Assembly (NCBI GenBank): GCA_031427625.1
Contig: JANPNV010000054.1
Span: 1 to 64,000, forward strand
Direction: 5' to 3'
Length of the DNA: 64,000 nucleotides
From: JADKIH01 sp031427625
GTDB taxonomy: Bacteria > Bacteroidota > Bacteroidia > AKYH767-A > 2013-40CM-41-45
Shown here: positions 32,976 to 42,259 of the stretch, one piece after another
Layout of the letters: the number at the start of each line of letters is the position of its first letter
Numbering within the stretch: the first letter of the stretch is position 1
Made by a program: the position numbers and the translations under genes
Notes under the pieces: model-generated
Database searches by the model: none
Seen by the model: the letters and a program-made list of their open reading frames with translations, nothing else
What the model was told of the DNA's origin: nothing

Positions 32976-34232
32976 ATGGTGGACCAAAAAAAAGTTATGA
33001 ATTACCCTCGCGTAACAAAGTACTTCTCTCTGTTTATTTCGGTTTTTTTAGTTGCATTTATTTCGACAACGTCTGTTTTTGGGCAAGATGGTGAAGCATT
33101 ATTTAAAGCCAACTGTACTTCTTGTCATGCAATAAACGATAGAGTAATAGGGCCGCCGCTCAAAGGCATATCGCAACGTCATAAGGAAGACTGGCTTTTA
33201 AAATGGATTAAAAATTCTCAGGCAGTCGTAAAAAGCGGTGATCCTTATGCAGTAAAAATTTTCGCAGAATACAACAAAGTAGTAATGACATCTTTCAGTC
33301 TGAAGGATGATGAAATAAAAGCTATTCTTGCCTATGTACAGAAAGCAGAAAAGGAAGTAGCAGCCGGACCAAATGCATCAGCACCGGGAACAGTTGCTGA
33401 TGAAAAACCTAAAGTCATCTGGCCATGGTTGCTTTTTGCTGCCATCGTTCTTTACCTTTTAAGTGGTGTTTTACGCCGTGTGCAGGAAACACTTTCAAAA
33501 GCACTGAGACAAAAAGAAGGATTGCCTGAACCAGCAGTTATTTCGACCCGGAAAAGAAATAGGGAATGGATAAGAGGAAATAAAAAGCTCATTGCTGTCA
33601 TTCTTATTTTTCTAACAATTGCCGGAAGTGTTAAAGGATGGTATTCGTTAATGTCTATTGGAATTTCAACAGGATATCAGCCTGATCAGCCTATAGCTTA
33701 CTCACATAAACTCCATGCGGGCGACATGCAAATATCTTGTGTCTATTGCCACAGTGGTGCCGAAAGAGGTAAGACAGCAGGAATTCCTTCTGCGAATGTT
33801 TGTATGAACTGCCACAAATTTGTGAAGTCAGGTCCAACAACAGGTACAACAGAAATTGCAAAAATTTATAAGGCACTTGATTATGATCCGTCAACAGGAG
33901 TTTATGGGCCATATCCAAAACCAGTGCAGTGGGTGAGAGTTCATAATCTTCCTGACTTTGCTTATTTCAATCACAGCCAGCATTACGTTGTTGGAAAAAT
34001 AGAATGTCAGACATGCCACGGTCCTGTACAAGATAGCATGACAGTAGCAATGCAATATTCGCCGTTGACAATGCAATGGTGTATCGATTGCCACCGTGTT
34101 ACAAAAGTGAAAATGGCAGGTAATGGTTACTATGAAGATGAGCATAAGGCATTGTTGAAAAAATATGGAGCAGATTCATTGCTAACAGTTGAAACAATTG
34201 GCGGACTAGAGTGCGCCAGATGTCATTATTAA
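32976..34232 (+). CDS. actA: Alternative complex III subunit A, multihaem cytochrome c with extra monohaem domain
   Basis: A 418-residue protein with a signal/anchor segment (about residues 13-36; the start could be Met8). A class I cytochrome c domain follows, with CTSCH at 47-51 and a likely Met ligand in VVMTSF. There are then two hydrophobic segments near residues 147-166 and 205-225, and a pentahaem domain with CVYCH, CMNCH, CQTCH, CIDCH and CARCH. That makes six haem-binding motifs in one chain. It forms the periplasmic electron-transfer part of the quinol-oxidising complex that replaces cytochrome bc1 in Bacteroidota. Confidence 0.93.
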   Translation: MVDQKKVMNYPRVTKYFSLFISVFLVAFISTTSVFGQDGEALFKANCTSCHAINDRVIGPPLKGISQRHKEDWLLKWIKNSQAVVKSGDPYAVKIFAEYNKVVMTSFSLKDDEIKAILAYVQKAEKEVAAGPNASAPGTVADEKPKVIWPWLLFAAIVLYLLSGVLRRVQETLSKALRQKEGLPEPAVISTRKRNREWIRGNKKLIAVILIFLTIAGSVKGWYSLMSIGISTGYQPDQPIAYSHKLHAGDMQISCVYCHSGAERGKTAGIPSANVCMNCHKFVKSGPTTGTTEIAKIYKALDYDPSTGVYGPYPKPVQWVRVHNLPDFAYFNHSQHYVVGKIECQTCHGPVQDSMTVAMQYSPLTMQWCIDCHRVTKVKMAGNGYYEDEHKALLKKYGADSLLTVETIGGLECARCHY

Positions 34233-34297
34233 TTAAAATCGAATTGCACGTAATGTGCTTTAAAAATATCCGGTTAAGGGAAAACTAACCTCCTACA

Positions 34298-37200
34298 ATG
34301 GAAAAGAAATACTGGAAAGGTGTTGATGAATTGAAGAACGACGCAGAATTTGTGCGTCTTAAAAACAATGAATTCTACGAGAACCTCCCGCTTGATGAAG
34401 TTATTGGTAAGAAGGCAGAAGAAGGCCTGACACCACGAAGAGATTTTCTTAAATTTCTTGGATTCAGCGTTGCTGCTGCATCGCTTGCGGCTTGCGAGAC
34501 TCCTGTTCGCAAAACAATTCCCTATTTAATTCGCCCGGATCAGATAACTCCAGGTATTGCAAATTATTATGCATCCACATTTTCTGATGGTTACGACTAT
34601 GCCAGTCTCTTAGTTAAAACCCGTGAAGGTCGTCCAATCAAGATAGAAGGAAACACATTAAGTTCTGTAACGAAAGGAAAAGTAAATGCACGTATTCAGG
34701 CTTCCGTGCTTTCGTTATATGACAATGCAAGACTGCAAGGTCCTGTTATGAATGGTCAGAATGCAACATGGTCTTTAGTTGATAAAGCGATCAGCGATAA
34801 ACTTGCTGAAGTTGCTGCAAAGGGCGGAAATATCAGAATACTTTCGTCTACCGTAAACAGCCCGACAACTCTAAAAGTCATTGCAGACTTTGCGAATAAG
34901 TATAAAAACACAAAACATATACAGTATGATGCAATTTCCTGCTCTGCAATGTTGCAGTCTAATCAGGAATCGTTTGGCGTAAACGCTATTCCATCATACA
35001 TGTTTAATAAAGCCAATGTAATTGTTGGTTTTGATTGCGATTTTCTGCTCAACTGGTTATCGCCAATCGAATATGCTTCTCAATATGCAGAGACACGCAA
35101 ACTTGATGATGGTCGTAAGGAGATGTCCCGTCACTATCATTTCGAAAGCGCACTTTCACTTACAGGAAGTAATTCCGATGTCCGCACCGGAATAAAACCA
35201 TCACAGCAACTTTCATATTTACTTGCACTTCATAATGCACTAGCTTCTAAAGCCGGAGCAAAATCAGCAGCGTCATCTTCTGTAAATGCAGAAGTTATTA
35301 CAAAGCTTGCAAATGAATTATGGGCGAACCGTGGTAAGTCACTCGTTGTATGTGGCATCAACAATGTAGCCGCACAAAACATTGTCAATTCTATTAACGT
35401 CATGCTTAACAGCTATGGCAATACGATTGATCTGACAAATACATGCAACCTTCGTAAGGGAAATGATACTGATCTCAGTACGCTTCTCGATGAGATGAAC
35501 AAAGGTGAGGTTGCAGCAATTATTATCTACAATGCAAATCCTGTTTATACACTTCCGAACGGTAAGGCATTTGCCGATGCGTTAAAGAAGACTGAACTTT
35601 CAATATCATTTGCAGATCGCGCAGATGAAACAGCATCAGCATGTAATTTCATCTGCCCTGATAATCATCCACTCGAATCCTGGATTGATGCAGAACCAAA
35701 AAAAGGAAAATATTCTTTCGGTCAACCGACCATTTCTCCACTCTTCAGCACGCGTCAGATGCAGGAAAGTCTTTTAATGTGGGCGGGAATGACTACAAAT
35801 ATTCATGATTACATGGCAGCATCATGGAGAACAATGGCTCCAGATGTTGCATGGGAAAAACTTTTGCAGGATGGAGTTTATGAAAAACCATCACCTACAG
35901 CTGCATCATTTACTTCTGCCGCAAACTTATCATCGGTTTCTGATGATTCAAAAGCAGGAGTACTTGAAATTGTTCTGTATGAAAAAGCAGGCGTAGGAAA
36001 CGGTGCCCAAGCCAATAATCCATGGCTTCAGGAATTACCGGATCCGATATCAAAAATTACCTGGGATAATTACCTGGCCGTATCTCCACGTGATGCACGT
36101 GAAAAGGGATGGCAGCAGGGAAATATGGTCAGCATCAAAGCAAATGGTGTTTCTGTTAAAGCTCCTGTTCTTATTCAGCCGGGTCAAACACCGGGAACAG
36201 TTTCCATGGCTGTAGGATATGGCCGTACACATGCAGGTAAAACTGCCGACCTCGTCGGATGGAATGCATATCCGCTATCTGGACTTGCCGGAAATGCGCT
36301 TTCTTACTCAGCACCTGTAGAGATATCTAAGACAACAGACGATGATTATGCTTTTGCAGCAACACAATCTCATCATACGATGATGGGTCGTGCCATTGTA
36401 AAAGAAACGACATTAAAAGAATATATTAAAAATCCGAATTCAGGAAATGCACCCGAACTTATTAATGTAAAGGTAGGAAAAGAAGAGAGCAAGGTTAAGT
36501 CTGAAAAAGTTACTCTTTGGGATGAGCATGAACTCGGAAATCATCATTGGGGTATGGCCATCGATCTCAATTCATGTATCGGTTGCGGTGCTTGTGTAGT
36601 AGCATGTACGGCTGAAAATAACGTGCCTGTTGTTGGTAAAGATGAAGTAATGCGTTCCCGTGAAATGCACTGGATGCGTATCGACAGATATTATACAAGT
36701 GACTTTGATCCTAAAGAAGGAGAAAGTGGCGACATTAAAAAAATGGAAAACCCAAGCGATATGCCTAAAGTGGTTTTCCAACCGGTAATGTGTCAACATT
36801 GTAATCATGCGCCATGTGAAACTGTGTGTCCTGTAATCGCAACAAGTCATAGCTCTGAAGGTCTAAACCAGATGATCTACAACCGTTGTGTAGGAACTCG
36901 TTATTGTGCAAACAACTGTCCGTATAAAGTACGAAGATTTAACTGGTTCCGTTATTCCGATAATCCGAAGTTCGATTACAACATGAACAACGATCTTGGG
37001 AAAATGGTTCTTAATCCTGATGTAGTTGTCCGTTCCCGTGGTGTCATGGAGAAATGTTCACTATGTGTACAACGACTGCAGGAAGGTAAATTAAATGCGA
37101 AGAGAGAAGGAAGAAAAGTAAAAGAGGGTGAAATAAATACTGCCTGTGCTCAGACATGTCCGACGAATGCAATTACATTCGGCGATTACAAACTGAAAGA

Positions 37201-37327
37201 AAGCAGAATTAATAAGGTGTTGAATATGGAAGAGCGCAGTTATCATCTGCTTGGCGAACTGAACGTTCAGCCGAATGTGTTCTACCAGACAAAAGTTCGC
37301 AACATCGAAGAAGGAAAAGAAGCTTGA
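34298..37327 (+). CDS. actB: Alternative complex III subunit B, Fe-S and molybdopterin-like protein
   Basis: A 1009-residue subunit. Near the N-terminus lies a twin-arginine motif RRDFLKFLG (47-55) followed by a lipobox with Cys66 (SLAAC), suggesting Tat export and lipid anchoring. Residues of about 70-720 resemble molybdopterin oxidoreductases but act structurally in this complex. From about residue 755 a ferredoxin-like domain holds CIGCGACVVAC, CQHCNHAPCETVCP, CVGTRYCANNCP and the CSLC...CAQTCP set, enough for four clusters. It links quinol oxidation to the haem subunits. Confidence 0.95.
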   Translation: MEKKYWKGVDELKNDAEFVRLKNNEFYENLPLDEVIGKKAEEGLTPRRDFLKFLGFSVAAASLAACETPVRKTIPYLIRPDQITPGIANYYASTFSDGYDYASLLVKTREGRPIKIEGNTLSSVTKGKVNARIQASVLSLYDNARLQGPVMNGQNATWSLVDKAISDKLAEVAAKGGNIRILSSTVNSPTTLKVIADFANKYKNTKHIQYDAISCSAMLQSNQESFGVNAIPSYMFNKANVIVGFDCDFLLNWLSPIEYASQYAETRKLDDGRKEMSRHYHFESALSLTGSNSDVRTGIKPSQQLSYLLALHNALASKAGAKSAASSSVNAEVITKLANELWANRGKSLVVCGINNVAAQNIVNSINVMLNSYGNTIDLTNTCNLRKGNDTDLSTLLDEMNKGEVAAIIIYNANPVYTLPNGKAFADALKKTELSISFADRADETASACNFICPDNHPLESWIDAEPKKGKYSFGQPTISPLFSTRQMQESLLMWAGMTTNIHDYMAASWRTMAPDVAWEKLLQDGVYEKPSPTAASFTSAANLSSVSDDSKAGVLEIVLYEKAGVGNGAQANNPWLQELPDPISKITWDNYLAVSPRDAREKGWQQGNMVSIKANGVSVKAPVLIQPGQTPGTVSMAVGYGRTHAGKTADLVGWNAYPLSGLAGNALSYSAPVEISKTTDDDYAFAATQSHHTMMGRAIVKETTLKEYIKNPNSGNAPELINVKVGKEESKVKSEKVTLWDEHELGNHHWGMAIDLNSCIGCGACVVACTAENNVPVVGKDEVMRSREMHWMRIDRYYTSDFDPKEGESGDIKKMENPSDMPKVVFQPVMCQHCNHAPCETVCPVIATSHSSEGLNQMIYNRCVGTRYCANNCPYKVRRFNWFRYSDNPKFDYNMNNDLGKMVLNPDVVVRSRGVMEKCSLCVQRLQEGKLNAKREGRKVKEGEINTACAQTCPTNAITFGDYKLKESRINKVLNMEERSYHLLGELNVQPNVFYQTKVRNIEEGKEA

Positions 37328-37360
37328 TATAAATGATTATAAAGTAATCTATTTAAAAGC

Positions 37361-38740
37361 ATGAGTGGTAATTACGAAGCGGTAGTCCGGGACCCGTTAA
37401 TTCTCGGCAAGAAATCTTATCATCAGATGACAGAGGATATCTGTCGCCCGGTGGAGGGGAAAGCTAACAAATACTGGTGGCTATCTTTTTTCATTGCCTT
37501 CGCTGCAATGCTATGGGGAATGACATGCCTTGCTTATACAATTGGCAATGGTATCGGCTCATGGGGCGCGAACAAAACTGTTGGCTGGGCCTGGGATATT
37601 ACAAACTTCGTTTGGTGGATCGGTATCGGTCACGCCGGAACGCTTATCTCTGCCATCCTTTTATTATTCAGACAGCGCTGGAGAATGTCTATCAACCGCT
37701 CTGCGGAGGCCATGACCATTTTCGCCGTAATATGTGCAGGATTATTTCCATTGTTTCATACAGGTCGTCCGTGGCTTGACTACTGGATGCTTCCGCTTCC
37801 AAACCAGTTTGGTTCGCTATGGGTAAACTTTAACTCCCCATTGTTGTGGGATGTATTTGCAATATCAACGTACTTCTCTGTATCGCTTGTGTTCTGGTAT
37901 TTGGGTTTACTTCCCGATCTGGCAACTATTCGTGACCGTTGCATCAATCCGACGAAGAGATTTATTTATGGAATATTATCATTTGGATGGAAAGGCACAG
38001 CACGAGACTGGCACCGATTTGAAGAAGTGTCGCTCGTACTAGCGGGTCTCTCTACTCCTCTTGTACTTTCAGTTCACACCATTGTATCCTTCGACTTCGC
38101 CACCTCAATCGTACCGGGATGGCATACAACAATCTTTCCTCCATACTTTGTGGCTGGAGCCATCTTCTCCGGTTTTGCGATGGTGCTTACGCTTATGATT
38201 ATTGCACGTAAGGTTCTCGGGCTTGAAGAATACATCAGCATTCAGCACATAGAGCTGATGAATAAAGTAATCATTCTTACCGGATCAATCGTTGGTGTGG
38301 CTTACATCACCGAATTTTTTATGGCTTGGTATTCAGGAGTGCAATATGAAAGTTATGCATTTATGAATCGTGCCTTCGGTCCCTATTGGTGGGCTTACTG
38401 GAGCATGATGACTTGTAACGTAATTACGCCTCAGCTTTTTTGGGTAAGGAAAATCAGAACAAGCATAATGGCGACGTTTATCATTTCCATTTTCGTGAAT
38501 ATCGGTATGTGGTTTGAGCGATTCGTAATTATCGTAACATCACTTCACCGCGATTATCTTCCTTCAAGTTGGGTAATGTATTCTCCCACTTATATAGAAG
38601 TAGGTATTTTCGTTGGCACCATCGGATTGTTCTTCACATTGTTCCTTGTGTTTTCCCGTGTATTCCCTGTAATCGCACTGGCAGAATTAAAGTCGATTAT
38701 TAAGAAGACGGGAAATCAGTATAAGAAAAAAGGTATTTAA
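37361..38740 (+). CDS. actC: Alternative complex III subunit C, NrfD-like quinol-binding membrane protein
   Basis: A 459-residue protein with about ten hydrophobic helices, of the PsrC/NrfD family. It begins with a cytoplasmic stretch (YEAVVRDPLILGKKSYHQMTED in parts), characteristic of ActC. Conserved blocks include VWWIGIGHAGTLISAILLLF (residues about 84-103) and the HTIVSFDFA, then GWHTTIFPPYFVAGAI region, around the quinol site. It is paired with the related ActF. It lies 33 bp after actB. Confidence 0.95.
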   Translation: MSGNYEAVVRDPLILGKKSYHQMTEDICRPVEGKANKYWWLSFFIAFAAMLWGMTCLAYTIGNGIGSWGANKTVGWAWDITNFVWWIGIGHAGTLISAILLLFRQRWRMSINRSAEAMTIFAVICAGLFPLFHTGRPWLDYWMLPLPNQFGSLWVNFNSPLLWDVFAISTYFSVSLVFWYLGLLPDLATIRDRCINPTKRFIYGILSFGWKGTARDWHRFEEVSLVLAGLSTPLVLSVHTIVSFDFATSIVPGWHTTIFPPYFVAGAIFSGFAMVLTLMIIARKVLGLEEYISIQHIELMNKVIILTGSIVGVAYITEFFMAWYSGVQYESYAFMNRAFGPYWWAYWSMMTCNVITPQLFWVRKIRTSIMATFIISIFVNIGMWFERFVIIVTSLHRDYLPSSWVMYSPTYIEVGIFVGTIGLFFTLFLVFSRVFPVIALAELKSIIKKTGNQYKKKGI

Positions 38741-38744
38741 TATC

Positions 38745-39278
38745 ATGACAAAAAGAATATACGGCATTTTCGACGATGAAGAAATCCTGATGCAGGCAAT
38801 TCCCAAACTACAAGCGCAGGGAGTTGTATGCAAGGATGTACAAAGTCCGTTTCCAATTCACGGAATTGAGCCATTATTGAAAATACCAAGGACAAGAATA
38901 TCGATTGCATCATTCCTGTTCGGAATTTCAGGAACATCCTTTGCGCTCTGGATGACCTGGTATATGATGATTCATGACTGGCCGATAAACATCGGAGGTA
39001 AACCGAACTTCATGCTATATATGAACCTTCCAGCATTTATACCGGTTACTTTCGAGTTAACAGTATTCTGCGCCGCACATGGCATGGCACTTACATTTCT
39101 TCTTAGAAGCAAAATACTTCCGGGAGTAACTGCTCCGATTCCACATCCAAGACTTACAGATGATAAATTCGTACTTCATGTAGATGTTAAGGATGAAAGC
39201 AAAACAAATGAAATCGCTGAATTAATGAAATCAAATGGTGCATCTGACGTACTGTATAAGTCAATGCAATACGCATGA
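38745..39278 (+). CDS. actD: Alternative complex III subunit D (DUF3341)
   Basis: A 177-residue protein with two transmembrane helices (about residues 60-78 and 95-118) and the start TKRIYGIFDDEEILMQAIPKL typical of ActD. The PFPIHGIEPLL motif near residues 28-38 and the RSKILPGVTAPIPHPRLTDDKF segment after the second helix are family marks. It has no cofactor motif. The last 4 bp overlap actE. Confidence 0.93.
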   Translation: MTKRIYGIFDDEEILMQAIPKLQAQGVVCKDVQSPFPIHGIEPLLKIPRTRISIASFLFGISGTSFALWMTWYMMIHDWPINIGGKPNFMLYMNLPAFIPVTFELTVFCAAHGMALTFLLRSKILPGVTAPIPHPRLTDDKFVLHVDVKDESKTNEIAELMKSNGASDVLYKSMQYA

Positions 39279-39922
39279 TCAAAATGAAAAGAATCTTCAA
39301 ATATATCATTCCCGTTGCCGTAATTGTTCAGCTATCATCGTGTGCAAACGACGATCCGAAGAAACCGGGATATGAATACATGCCTGATATGTATCGTTCT
39401 CCTTCTTATGAAACATATTCAGGAAATCCGGTTTTTGCTGACAGCATGACTGCGCGCCAACCGGTTGCAGGAACAATTGCAAGAGGCGATGCGACCTATA
39501 ATGATTATGATCGCTTGCCTTATACCTTTCCGAATACACCGGAAGGATATGAAGAGGCAGGATTAAAATTGCATAGTCCGATTCAAAACAATCCAGAGAA
39601 TATGGCAGAGGGAAAAAGACTCTATGAAGTTTTCTGTACACACTGTCATGGTGAAACAGGAGATGGAAACGGTCTAGTCGTTCAACATAACGGTCCTAAG
39701 CCGCCTGCATATTATTCAGATCAGTTGAAAGATCTTCCGGAAGGAAAGATGTTTCATACCATCACATGGGGAAAGAATATGATGGGATCACATGCCTCTC
39801 AGGTAACGCCAACCCAACGATGGAAAATAATTTCCTATGTTAAAACGCTCCAACACCAGGATGCTGCAGCTGCTACTACAGCGAATGCGGACTCATTAAA
39901 GGCTGGCGCGAAAAAAATGTAA
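39275..39922 (+). CDS. actE: Alternative complex III subunit E, monohaem cytochrome c lipoprotein
   Basis: A 215-residue periplasmic cytochrome. The signal peptide ends in a lipobox (QLSSC, Cys near residue 23). It is followed by YEYMPDMYRSPSYETY, a motif usual in ActE, and then a class I haem site CTHCHGETGDGNG near residue 121 with a Met ligand likely in KNMMGSHAS. The start is either Met1 or Met4. It is one of two cytochrome subunits of the complex and may pass electrons to the oxidase encoded downstream. Confidence 0.93.
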   Translation: MIKMKRIFKYIIPVAVIVQLSSCANDDPKKPGYEYMPDMYRSPSYETYSGNPVFADSMTARQPVAGTIARGDATYNDYDRLPYTFPNTPEGYEEAGLKLHSPIQNNPENMAEGKRLYEVFCTHCHGETGDGNGLVVQHNGPKPPAYYSDQLKDLPEGKMFHTITWGKNMMGSHASQVTPTQRWKIISYVKTLQHQDAAAATTANADSLKAGAKKM

Positions 39923-39936
39923 TTCAGAATCACCAA

Positions 39937-41130
39937 TTGTCACACGATAAGATGGACAGAAAATACGAGCTTACAAAAAATAACAAAGTGATTCCGGTAG
40001 TCATGATGATAATCGGCATCGCTGCTGTAGTCACCGGTTTCATGACAGACACAACCCGCACATGGGCAAGTCTGTTGCAGAACAATTTCTATTTCACTGC
40101 AATGGCATTGTGCGGAACTTTTTTCATGGCATTTAATTATGTAGCACAGGCCGGATGGTCAGTTGCAATTAAACGAGTGCCTGAAGCCGTTGGCGGATTT
40201 TTAAAATTCGGCATGGCAGGAATGCTTCTCATCTTTATCTTCGGACAACACGATCTATATCATTGGACGCATCACGAGCTTTATGATCCTGCAAGTCCTG
40301 AATATGATCATATTCTTGCAGGTAAATCAGGGTTTCTGAATGTGCCGTTTTATATTATCCGGATCATTGCATATGCTGCAATCTGGATTGGATTCCATCA
40401 CATGCTTCGTAAACATAGTTTACTGGAAGATATTGAAGGCGGATTAACACATTACAAACGCAGTATTACATTGTCAGCGACTTTCCTTGTATTATTCGCT
40501 GTTACTTCTTCTACATCAGCATGGGATTTTCTGATGAGCATTGACGCACATTGGTTCAGTACTCTCTTCGGCTGGTACACATTTATCGGACTCTTCGTTA
40601 GCGGAATGGCAATGATCTGTCTTATTATTCTTTATTTAAAAGGCCGTGGTTATATGGATCATGTTACTGTCAACCATCTTCATGATGTTGGTAAGTTCAT
40701 GTTCGCATTCTCAATCTTCTGGACATACCTTTGGTTCTCTCAGTTTATGTTAATCTGGTATGCGAATCTTCCTGAAGAAGTTGTTTATTATCAGGTAAGA
40801 TGGAATCATTTCAGAACATTATGGGTTACGAATCTGCTGGTTAATTTTATCGCTCCGTTTCTAATACTTATGACACGCGATGCAAAACGTCAGCAAAAAA
40901 TTCTTTGGGTCGGTGGTATAATTATCCTTTGCGGTCACTGGCTTGATGTATTCCTGATGGTTATGCCGGGAACAGTAGGAGCTGGATGGCAGATAGGGTT
41001 TATTGAAATCGGAACAATGATCGGTTACCTTGGATTATTCCTTCTAGTTACATTTACGGAGTTGTCAAAGGCAGCGCTCGTTCCAAAGAATCACCCGATG
41101 CTTGCAGAATCCCTGCATCACCATATTTAA
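39937..41130 (+). CDS. actF: Alternative complex III subunit F, second quinone-related membrane protein
   Basis: A 397-residue protein with about ten helices, related to ActC and the NrfD family. The candidate start TTG at 39937 gives MSHDKMDRKYEL; an ATG at 39952 would drop five residues and is equally plausible. Conserved parts include TSSTSAWDFLMSIDAHWFST (residues about 189-208) and the WYANLPEEVVYY segment. Residues near GQHDLYHWTHHELYDP form a His-rich loop. It completes the act set in the order A-B-C-D-E-F. Confidence 0.93.
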   Translation: MSHDKMDRKYELTKNNKVIPVVMMIIGIAAVVTGFMTDTTRTWASLLQNNFYFTAMALCGTFFMAFNYVAQAGWSVAIKRVPEAVGGFLKFGMAGMLLIFIFGQHDLYHWTHHELYDPASPEYDHILAGKSGFLNVPFYIIRIIAYAAIWIGFHHMLRKHSLLEDIEGGLTHYKRSITLSATFLVLFAVTSSTSAWDFLMSIDAHWFSTLFGWYTFIGLFVSGMAMICLIILYLKGRGYMDHVTVNHLHDVGKFMFAFSIFWTYLWFSQFMLIWYANLPEEVVYYQVRWNHFRTLWVTNLLVNFIAPFLILMTRDAKRQQKILWVGGIIILCGHWLDVFLMVMPGTVGAGWQIGFIEIGTMIGYLGLFLLVTFTELSKAALVPKNHPMLAESLHHHI

Positions 41131-41170
41131 TTGATTGTATATTAATAATTGAAAAAAGAATAAACCATCC

Positions 41171-42214
41171 ATGATTAACCTGTTGACACTCATTGTTATC
41201 GTAATGGCCGTACTCACCATATGGCGATTGATAAGAGTGATGGAGCTTGTGCGCGACCTTCGGGGTGAAGAGGAACCTGTGACAGCACAGGATAATAATT
41301 ACAACGGAAAACTTGCCGTCATCTTTATGATAGTCTGTTTTCTCGGAATGATTTTTTTCACCATCGACGCAAAGAAATATCTTCTTCCAATTGCTGCCAG
41401 TAAGCATGGCGTACTAACCGACAATTATTTATACCTCAATTTCGGACTAATCTCCGTGGTGTTTTTCATCACTCAGTTTTTATTGTTCTGGTATCTTTGG
41501 AAGTATCGTCACAAAAAAGGTGAGAAGGCATATTTTTATCCTGTCGATCATAAACTTGAATTTATCTGGACTGTTATTCCGTCAATTGTTTTGATGGGAC
41601 TAATTGTATATGGATTAAAACTCTGGATGAATATTACTCAACCGGCACCAGCGGATGCAATGGTTATAGAAATTTACGGAAAGCAGTTCGACTGGACAGC
41701 ACGCTTCAGCGGAGAAGATAATAAACTGGGACATTCTAATTTCAAGATGATCGCTGATGATAATCCATTAGGTGTTGATTCCCTCGACAAAAGCTCCTCT
41801 GACGATAAAATTACCCGTGAATTACACCTACCTGTAAATTCTAAGATCATCTTTAAATTTCATTCACGCGACGTTATTCATAGTGCATACTTTCCTCACC
41901 TTCGTGCGCAAATGAATGTTGTTCCGGGCATGACGACAGAATTTTTTGTGGAACCGACTATTACCACAGACAGCATGAGGCTGATTACAAATAATCCGAA
42001 ATTCGAATATATCCTTCTGTGTAATAAGATTTGTGGTGTAGCCCACTACAACATGAATATGAAACTAGTTATTGAAAGTCAGAAAGATTTTCTAAAATGG
42101 TACAAACAGCAACCTTACGTTTTTGCACGTAATGCCGCTGTAGAACCGGCTAAGGATTCAGTAAAAACAACAGCTGCAGTAATCGAAAATACAAAGGTTA
42201 TAACGCAACGATAG
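41171..42214 (+). CDS. coxB: Cytochrome c oxidase subunit II
   Basis: A 347-residue subunit with N-terminal hydrophobic segments, including the two-helix hairpin of subunit II (VFFITQFLLFWYLWKY and EFIWTVIPSIVLMGLIVYGL). The periplasmic cupredoxin domain has the CuA ligands in CNKICGVAHYNM (about residues 284-295) plus an upstream His in RDVIHSAYFPHLR. No haem c motif is present, so it is not a caa3-type subunit. It follows actF by 40 bp, consistent with one act-cox operon. Confidence 0.94.
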   Translation: MINLLTLIVIVMAVLTIWRLIRVMELVRDLRGEEEPVTAQDNNYNGKLAVIFMIVCFLGMIFFTIDAKKYLLPIAASKHGVLTDNYLYLNFGLISVVFFITQFLLFWYLWKYRHKKGEKAYFYPVDHKLEFIWTVIPSIVLMGLIVYGLKLWMNITQPAPADAMVIEIYGKQFDWTARFSGEDNKLGHSNFKMIADDNPLGVDSLDKSSSDDKITRELHLPVNSKIIFKFHSRDVIHSAYFPHLRAQMNVVPGMTTEFFVEPTITTDSMRLITNNPKFEYILLCNKICGVAHYNMNMKLVIESQKDFLKWYKQQPYVFARNAAVEPAKDSVKTTAAVIENTKVITQR

Positions 42215-42259
42215 AACGAAGAGATTTCTTATCTTTCAGTATAAAAATTATTAAATATA

